Positions 49,901-64,000 of a stretch of 64,000 nucleotides of DNA are shown piece after piece. The DNA lies in assembly GCA_025602915.1 (NCBI GenBank), contig JAHLJZ010000006.1, positions 496,001-560,000 of the forward strand. The letters are read 5' to 3'. Position numbers and translations under genes: made by a program. Origin of the DNA: Paraphysoderma sedebokerense. Its lineage: Eukaryota > Blastocladiomycota > Physodermatomycetes > Physodermatales > Physodermataceae. The notes under the pieces were generated by a model. It made no database searches and had not been told where the DNA came from. It saw only the letters and a list, made by a program, of their open reading frames with translations. The first letter of the stretch is position 1. The number at the start of each line of letters is the position of its first letter.

Positions 49901-52383
49901 CATTCGAACAATCGGTTCTACAGACTATAACCGCAAATTTGGATCCTTCCTCGGGGAATCATTTAAATGCATCTATTTTAGAACTATTAGATAATATATG
50001 GACGAATGCTTCTGACTACCATATGCCAGTCAATTATCTTAGAAAGGCGGATTGGCTATGGGATAAAGTGGAAGCGATATTGCTACTCCCTTTTTCAGCT
50101 GCAGATGACATTGCCCCTGTTCTGAATAAGACCCCCGAAGACGAAGTGATATCATCTAACGACACCAAGGTGAAAAACATCTGCTACGACTTTGTATGTC
50201 GTGCCTATGCATTACGCATACTCGCTTGCGAAGTCTCATATGCTAATATCGAAAGAAACGACAGGGTTCTAAAGCTATTGAAGAATTTAATGGAGAATAA
50301 GTTAGTGTCGTGGCTTGTTGATTTTACGAGCTTATCGTTCAATGAAAAAAATCAACAGCATCTATTAAGTCTTGTGAGCAGATTACCGGTTAGGATTGAT
50401 CTGCAGCACTATAAAAACGACATGCTCAGGAATTACGGACAATCTTACATTTACAACTTGAATCGCTTGTCAAAGAAACTCCGCAAGAGCTATATATCGC
50501 ATGACAATTCCCTTGCCGAAGTTCTCACACAGTTAGTCGAAGTTAATTACAACTGGAGTATCGCGGATGCTCAAACTGTTCTCATAAGATCGTGGTGTCA
50601 ATTCGTCCAGGTTGGCTTCACTAGGGCAGCGAAACCTTTGCAAGTGATTTTAAAAAAAGGCTTTAAAGCTGATAATGTTGGATATGTGTTTACTTCCAAA
50701 TTAGCCGATACTATCGCTCTTTTTTATAAGCATGAGAATGCCGTGACCAAACCCCTCATTTCGGAGCTGGAAACGCTGTTGGTCGTTACGATCCATTTGG
50801 TTAGTAAGGAACAGATTATGTCTCGAGGACAGTTGGTCCAGCTGATGTCTGAGCTAGTGATTATGGTCCCCTCATACGATGACATCGCCGAGATCGATTT
50901 ATTACAGTTATTCACCTGTATCCTTCTAGTGCTGAAGGCTATAGCCCTGTCGGAAGTAAAAGACACGGGTGAATATAGTAAGAAGCTTAGAGACTCTTGT
51001 CTAAGTCTTCTTCCGATTGTCGTACGATCCTTCACAGCCGCCTCGGATGCTAGGCTTGATGGTAGCAACTTCCGTATATTAATATCGCTGCTTGGACAAC
51101 TGGTTCAACCTTCAGCAAACCCTCATTCGTCGCTTTGGATCCCCATATTTCAAAAATCCAACATTTTTCAAAGCCTTATGGTAGCTCTTACACGATCTCT
51201 ATCCGTCCCACATACTGAAAAGCCCATTATCGCCCTCGATCTTCTTCATTTATTACATATTCTAGCGACTATGCCAGCAGCTGCGGAGCAGTTGGTTTCA
51301 ATGGGCATTATGCCTTGTCTCATGAGCAATTCCTTAACTCCAACACTTACGGCTGGAACTCTGCAACCATACTTTGGACAGTCGTATGAAAAGAATCCAT
51401 GGCACGATGTTTGGCTGATGATGCTATCGGTCACCTCATCGCTAATATCTTCATTGAACGCTGTGTCTGGAGGTGACCATTTTGTGGAAGGCATAGAGGG
51501 GTTTGTGAGATTGTACCAGACTCAAATTGAGAGATCATTGGATCTTATCCGCCTAGGAACTATCACCACCAGCCAACTCAGGGAGATCGAAGAGCTTTCA
51601 ATCCTTTATCGCCATATCTCTCATTACTTTGTAACCACCGGGCGGGAAGTGAACGGGTCTCTTCAGATACTTACGCAGGCATGCCTCTATCTTCTTCACA
51701 CATCTGTTTATCTTCTTCAACATCCTCAGCAGTTGTCCTCCATATCTATCCCGATGTCACGAGAGGAGAAGGTGGAACATTCCACGTCCGTTAAAGCAAG
51801 CGAACCTCCGCCTTCGCAACGAACAAGCTTCACTCCGTCACAACCCTCCGCCTCGTTGGAGATGACCCAATTTGTATTTCGGGTTCAAAGCCACTTGATG
51901 CTTATCATTCGTAACATTGTCCACGGACTATCCTATGTTTCTCATTCGACTTCAATTTTTATCAAAACAGACTACAAGCCACAGTACGCTATTTTAGAGC
52001 CATCGTTTAAAATATCTACCACCACCTTCGCATCCCTTGGCACCCTTTTTGAGCTGCTATCGTTTCTGGCTCGGTCATTCCTCTCTCCTCCAGATTTCGG
52101 TTCTGTGTTCAAACTTGTATGTTCGTCTTCAGAAATTCATTCGGTAGCCATAGAAACTATGGAGGTCTCTTTGCTCTTACTGGTGACACAGATATATTTG
52201 TATCGTCATTGTCATGATTTGACCACACCAGAAAATTTAGCGGAAATAACTATTGAAAAGAATACGAACATGGAGTTGTTAGAAAGAACAGTGAATGGCT
52301 TGATTGACAGTAAATTGAAGGGGACGGAAGTGTTGACAAAGTTCAAAAACCAGTGGATGCCGCTGTTGCGGAGTTGGTCATAG
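46957..52383 (+). CDS. NUP188: NUP188, inner-ring scaffold nucleoporin
   Basis: This is one uninterrupted frame of 1808 residues, close to the family's usual length. It follows NUP188 from the start: GLEYFKPSSASSRSQ matches the YYKPPSPSS region, VSDLLGLDEVQCFQLIRSYI matches the FLGLDEEQ block, RWIVQNLREQKRMLDCLILL matches the RWFVQCLREQ block, and FGLRQINNRFND follows. The rest is all-helical solenoid. Later blocks such as RVEIVSGQYPITRAWLELVD also fit the Nup188/Nup192 group. The protein builds the inner ring of the nuclear pore. The ATG at 46957 is chosen because an in-frame stop directly precedes it; upstream extension through splicing is possible. There is no intron despite intron-rich neighbours. 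It is convergent with POLQ, with about 350 bases between stops. Confidence 0.94.
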   Translation: MFCRHIRDSGPLNLFCCDTCSTKTKLADTLTAQNTDCSVEDMVKLLNDNYDWISIGLEYFKPSSASSRSQISKDKVTSKGQSVALKNGEYQFILNVSDLLGLDEVQCFQLIRSYISEYIKSDGKEEDIEYSSSLLMPIVNHYFSERESVLRMISELFRTADDVGHVYQSAAGSIVEKLCSNDQFSNRLFQQFKELVKGKIPKNMEVSTKMAKRWIVQNLREQKRMLDCLILLHYLRVPCPPRRAVELIDFFVQNRFGLRQINNRFNDNEAFLLIQRIYYCAVILSIEIFDLETLLLPFTLSTSPKNSSIVDSPNAIIQLGAIFDNIANQPDEFFGPPLLLWSLFCCRLDAIMSESDCPASYLEVSNCITLEKGTNYRAKMAKAYQYNAVDAIVLLLKSDLVSPEESYNVAYRSIIKGLFNLLLTACQASSLPGYESLVDWMCLVYDNEPSLTREFWESDRRFASHSSLLDIARSRFPAEISPFVRILTSLIGDETTAQYALDYSSCVPTFTVSDSALDFEPLGNTAERLIRLRGKREGMNYDYMFCALIPPGTCGKIVSARTGIPPVVIQWSVEYPLILFCMSLLESFLAKSPETTEHSMSDVTDIVTFIKQLFLHGKVKDVISRLNDYPPIPEQNFYPDLPSQICRLLQYIIPLNPPAKLIAGSMQCFKFLFQVTPSDLWNFLRRSYIVPPSSNTYAPNHLQNIFQRVEIVSGQYPITRAWLELVDTLIEESLYSGYSDDLTSLQEHILMSCLNYILNDIFPTYDTWRYSSLFERFKVGATILLILLKSLNHPRLSSLLTSSLQTFVQITKIIRSGQELMNALFEKGKFREGEQVQELIYASFKLLQSLLERRKAVQSYAWVVEQVILNRSFGKEKEEFIPMIANYISYKYDDRFPVIAAKTLKYIIQSVTEMQSAPSALVDYLGDTAHVAQRFKSCLSNSKSSVELRIAIWELIATIVELQPGLASSYFLQSQSGNGKVAFEQSVLQTITANLDPSSGNHLNASILELLDNIWTNASDYHMPVNYLRKADWLWDKVEAILLLPFSAADDIAPVLNKTPEDEVISSNDTKVKNICYDFVCRAYALRILACEVSYANIERNDRVLKLLKNLMENKLVSWLVDFTSLSFNEKNQQHLLSLVSRLPVRIDLQHYKNDMLRNYGQSYIYNLNRLSKKLRKSYISHDNSLAEVLTQLVEVNYNWSIADAQTVLIRSWCQFVQVGFTRAAKPLQVILKKGFKADNVGYVFTSKLADTIALFYKHENAVTKPLISELETLLVVTIHLVSKEQIMSRGQLVQLMSELVIMVPSYDDIAEIDLLQLFTCILLVLKAIALSEVKDTGEYSKKLRDSCLSLLPIVVRSFTAASDARLDGSNFRILISLLGQLVQPSANPHSSLWIPIFQKSNIFQSLMVALTRSLSVPHTEKPIIALDLLHLLHILATMPAAAEQLVSMGIMPCLMSNSLTPTLTAGTLQPYFGQSYEKNPWHDVWLMMLSVTSSLISSLNAVSGGDHFVEGIEGFVRLYQTQIERSLDLIRLGTITTSQLREIEELSILYRHISHYFVTTGREVNGSLQILTQACLYLLHTSVYLLQHPQQLSSISIPMSREEKVEHSTSVKASEPPPSQRTSFTPSQPSASLEMTQFVFRVQSHLMLIIRNIVHGLSYVSHSTSIFIKTDYKPQYAILEPSFKISTTTFASLGTLFELLSFLARSFLSPPDFGSVFKLVCSSSEIHSVAIETMEVSLLLLVTQIYLYRHCHDLTTPENLAEITIEKNTNMELLERTVNGLIDSKLKGTEVLTKFKNQWMPLLRSWS

Positions 52384-52734
52384 ATAAATTTGGATCTTTT
52401 ATGTTGGCATAGACTGAAAGGACCATATTCTTTTGCTCTTGGTATTACAATTGATTTCTTCCTGCGTACTCTGAGTAGTCGGATTGAGACATACTGTACA
52501 TAGTGGAGAGAGCGCGAAAAACTGAGAGAAATGAGAACGGGAAGAATTAAATTGATAGAAATATCCGACTAAGGATTTCGCCTCCACAATAAATGTTTCT
52601 GCTTTACAACCATTATTGTACATTATTAATTTAATATGACCAAAATTATAAGCCGGGCATATCATAGTTCAAATGCCTTATAGTGATCGTCGAATTAACT
52701 TTTAAAACCGAAGTATTCGATTCCCTGAAGCAAC
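52384..52734. other. Convergent 3' flanks of NUP188 and POLQ
   Basis: About 350 AT-rich bases between two facing stop codons, presumably both 3' UTRs with polyadenylation signals (for example AATAAA at about 52590). No gene is seen. Confidence 0.5.
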
Positions 52735-60606
<7,872 letters not shown>

Positions 60607-61230
60607 TTTGTCAATATTCTCATATCAGGCCTATTATACTGCAGGAAACCATTCGATATGTCCTGCAGTCGTATAAATGTCGGCTTTTGTTTGGTTCAAG
60701 GAATGTCACTGCATTTGTCGACGAAGGCGCGTCCGGCACGAGGGAACCTTCAATTTATATTAACTAATTGCTTGGCAGAATAAGGTAACTGACAAACTCA
60801 TTGTGCATCAAAAAGAAAGACAAATAATTCAAGCCATATAATTTTCACAGGCTCCGGCCAGTCATTGAAAGGCTTATTGATATATACATCGTTTGCCGTT
60901 TTTATTCATATTCCATCAATCACACATTTCATCGATTCAGAATGAAGCAAAGATCATTAAACCGACGACTGAGATAGTTGACAACCTCTCTACACTGCTT
61001 TGCATCCATAGTGGCACACAACTTAAAAAGACTGGGCGTCCACTCATTGAAATCATGAATTGTATGGATATATTTTACATGATAGTACCATGAAGGTAAC
61101 GGGGACTTTAACAGTCCTTGTCAGGAGTTTATCACATCAGGTCTGGTTATCAGTTCGTCGAACTATTAAAAATAGATCAAGAATAGAAATAAGAGACATT
61201 AGAACAAAAAGTTAAGACGAGATACAAAAA
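60607..61230. promoter_or_regulatory. POLQ upstream region and 3' flank of the CSPP1-like gene
   Basis: About 620 AT-rich bases between the POLQ start and the stop of the next minus-strand gene. It must contain the POLQ promoter. Short plus-strand frames here have no recognisable features, and I see no repeat or RNA gene. Confidence 0.5.
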
Positions 61231-64000
61231 CTATTCGGAGAAAACGGCGTCGAATACAGAATATCGCACATACCGATTTCTGGCGCTCATGCTGCCAGGT
61301 CTCTTCTCTTCTACATTAATCGCTGCCACTTGACGATCAGTACTAACTATCCCTTTTTCAATTTTCGGTAACCTTTCATTCATCCCTCGTGACCGCGCAG
61401 TCGATGAAACGGAGGAGACTGAAATTGGTTGAGCAAGACTCATCTCTACGTTTTTCTGTTCGATTTCCAAATCTCGTTTTAGAGCTTGCAGTTGCGCCAA
61501 AACAGACTGTGTCGACTGCTGAAAGTTATCCGACTGTTGCGTCCATGGTTGCGAGATTTCAGATGGACGTGCCGACCATTTCGTTGTGGTAGGCCTTGAC
61601 CGCGACGGAGCTGCTGTCGATGATAAAGAATTTGCTGGGTGCTGTGGATTTCCAGAATAGCTGGCTCCAGAAGCAATTTGTGGAGCGAACTGGATGTGGT
61701 GGTTTTGAGGACGACCATGCGGAGAAGGGTACACTTGCGGTGGAAGGAGGATGGATGTTCGGGAATGCCGAGGTGGTATTTCAGGGATCGAATATTCATT
61801 AAGTTGTTCTGCTGACTGCGAGTTTCTCGATTTCGTTAATGTAGGGATTGGCGGTGAAGTTGATTGGATCCGTGGTTCATTGGCGCTATCGTATAGCTGG
61901 CGAGAATTTATATCCAGTTCGGAAGTGTTGTTAATTCGACTCTGTCCAATTTGATTCCGCAGAGCAGGAATAGGCGCGGAGGGTGGTCTGAGTGCTACAG
62001 GATGTCGCTGAGACGGAGGCTGATATGGCTCTTGATGGGATTCAGAATCTTTATCTTCGTCTTTTCCCGCCCTTCTGCGGCGACCTTTACGCTTCAATGC
62101 TTCTGCTTCCGCTTTCGCAATCAGATATAAATCTTCTTGTTTTTTTTGTTGTTCCTTGATCTTTGTTTCGCGGTCGACTGTGGACGCAAGGTTCGCGGCT
62201 TTCGCTTCCTCCTGGAATGACCGTTGTTAATAACGGTAGACGCTTGTGCCATGAGAACTAAGAACTTAAAAGCTTACGTCTTTCTTACGCTGCGCTTCCA
62301 ACTCTTTCTCGTACTTTAACTTCAACATCTCTTGTTCTTTCTTTAATCGCTCCATTTCTAGCTGATCTTCTAATTTCCTTCTAGCGGCCGCCTCTGCTTT
62401 AGCCTTTTCTTTTTCAATCATTTGTTGCTTAAGGGCCTCCTGTTTGTAATTTAGAATACCAGGATTTAGGTTCTCTGCATAGGGAAGCATGGAAGGAGAT
62501 AAAGTCCAATCGCAAACCTGAATAGCATGTTGCTCATTTTGCTTCCTTATTATTTCATCCCTTTGCCATGGGGGTAAATTATTGATGTCGGTGATCCCTC
62601 TTAGAAAAGTAGTTTTGTCGCGTCCGGGTGTGTTATTCGTTGTGGGATTACTACATTTACCGAATATAGTAAGAATTAATATATGTCAGCATCTTAAGGT
62701 AGAGGGTGACGATCCATTGCCATAAAAATGATATAAAAGCGGAAAACCTACCTTACAATGCTAGCTTGCCCTTGTACGATTGCGTGATTAAGAACTTGGG
62801 GCAACTGAAGCGATTGAGCGGGCGCTGTGTCCACTGGCAACTGTAAGATTCCATGAGGATTCATTATACTTCTATTCAATTGCAAATTAGGATTCAACGA
62901 TAATCCTTGCAGCCCAGGAATCAACCCGGCGTTCAGTAAATTAGGTGGAAGTATAGCTGGTTGAACCGATGAATTATTGCCGTCGCTAGCCAACGAAGAC
63001 ATGGTAGGTTCGGCAGCCTGGCTATGTGTAAGTAGATGTTGCTGCAAGAGTTGCTGTTGATTTTGCTGAAAATTCAGTATTGGTGGTAGTTGAGATGGAG
63101 ACAACGCCTGACATATAGAGTTTCGAAAATTGAGCCACCCTTTAACAGTAGTGAATAACATTCGACTCAGATTGACCGCTTACCATTTGTTTAGCAATGG
63201 ATCGATTGGTTATCACCGAACCATCTGAGGCTCTCAGCGGAGCGCCAGCACCACCCTTGCCGAAAGGATTGTAGTTCATTATTTCTTGCATTTTCTATAG
63301 AATCATTGTTACAATTGTGCTCACTGAGAAGAGACAAGAAATTGGTACTTTTTCATCTTCCATTTTCCTCTTCATCTTCTCTTCTTCTTCGCGCATTTTT
63401 TTCAAGCGAACTTGTTCATCTATTTTTTGGCCATTAATGAAGCGTGAATTATAACCTGTAATGCTCAAACGACGTACCGAGTTCACGGAGGTATCTACTT
63501 TTGTCCTCGGAATTTTTTGTCTTCGGCTCCTAAATTTTATAGCTTTAGCCGACCCATCCATCCATGGCTGTTGACAATCATTCATTTACCGTCATTGAGT
63601 GAGTAAAGCTCGATGGTTGCTGAGGCAAATCCGCGATTCGAGGCGGTGCAAGATGTGAGTGACCGCCAGGTGGTAATCTTCAAGATAACCGCAAGGTGAG
63701 GAAAAACTGCTCGTCATAGTCAGGATAAACGTATAACCGAACCTAGCTCCACGAACGTATCCAGCATTCGCTGAGATGTCTGACGGGATATCAGGAGGAT
63801 ATGCACCAGTGGATAAGTTTGAATCACCGCCAATCGCCGACTTAAGGTTAAATTCAATTAGTGGATAATTCGCCACAACTGCATTCCTCCAAAAGTAATT
63901 ACCAAATCTTCCGAGCTTTGTTGCCTACTAGCCCTTCTTGCCAATCTATCTCTTTGGCGTACCGCTTGCTGCTCCGCCATTTGTCGTTCTGAACATTCAA
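61231..64000 (-). CDS. CSPP1-like centrosome/cilium protein (5' end off the window)
   Basis: The gene enters from the right edge and ends at 61231. Coding blocks, from N to C: a segment with AEQQAVRQRDRLARRASRQQ, a block with VRGARFGYTF, a basic segment with KMREEEEKMKRKMEDEK, then MNYNPFGKGGAGAPLRASDG (about 63260) and SVITNRSIAKQM. A glutamine-rich stretch, a coiled coil (KEKAKAEAAARRKLEDQLEM, about 62400) and a basic KRKGRRRRAGKDEDKD tail region follow. The NPFGKGGAGAPLR signature among charged coiled coils recalls CSPP1 and related centrosomal/ciliary proteins, which bind and stabilise microtubules at spindle poles and cilia. If right, it supports a flagellated organism. Assignment rests on one motif and general build. 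Confidence 0.5.

Noticed and set aside
46957-52383. NUP205/NUP192 instead of NUP188
   Set aside because: The N-terminal blocks (YFKPSSASS, LLGLDEVQ, WIVQNLREQ, FGLRQINNR) follow NUP188, and the NUP205 N-terminal pattern is absent.

Overview
This is nuclear DNA of a eukaryote, moderately AT-rich, with many short GT-AG introns (roughly 50-250 bp) and tightly packed genes on both strands. The gene set points to an early-diverging, probably zoosporic (flagellated) fungus or a close relative. Fungal signs are a DEP-DH-PH-CNH Rho1 exchange factor of the ROM/Rgf type, a WD40-M20 peptidase of the DUG2 type and an Mms22/Mus7-like protein. Features normally lost in ascomycete and basidiomycete yeasts are a FANCL E3 ligase, an FANCM with an ERCC4 nuclease domain, a complete DNA polymerase theta and a centrosome/cilium-type CSPP1-like protein. 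The taxon is an inference; no ribosomal RNA or marker gene is present.

Layout: 1-2.6 kb, 5' part of an unassigned beta-propeller-like gene (-). 2.7-6.4 kb, a multidomain exchange factor joining IQ, CH, DH, PH, Sec7 and PH modules (+). 6.6-14.9 kb, Mms22/Mus7-like repair factor (-). 15.3-19.1 kb, DUG2 (+). 19.3-26.9 kb, REV3, the catalytic subunit of polymerase zeta (-). 27.36 kb, intron-containing tRNA-Thr (-). 27.85-30.5 kb, CCZ1 (-). 30.85-31.96 kb, the proteasome chaperone NAS2/PSMD9 (+). 32.24 kb, a second tRNA-Thr (-). 32.9-34.8 kb, FANCL (-). 35.2-39.6 kb, the ROM-like RhoGEF (+). 39.9-46.5 kb, FANCM (+). 47.0-52.4 kb, NUP188 (+). 52.7-60.6 kb, polymerase theta (-). 61.2 kb to the right edge, CSPP1-like gene (-).

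The striking point is the concentration of DNA crosslink, replication-fork and translesion repair genes: MMS22-like, REV3, FANCL, FANCM and POLQ lie within about 54 kb. In other eukaryotes these proteins act in connected pathways: FANCM recognises and remodels stalled forks, FANCL ubiquitinates FANCD2-FANCI, REV3 bypasses the unhooked lesion, POLQ joins the broken ends and Mms22 supports fork recovery. They are separate genes on both strands, interleaved with unrelated housekeeping genes, so this is a neighbourhood and not an operon. Several neighbours are divergent pairs sharing short promoters, some of them rich in G/A or C/T tracts. No CRISPR array, transposon or viral relic was recognised. 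Exon borders are read by eye from splice signals and protein continuity, so most are approximate.
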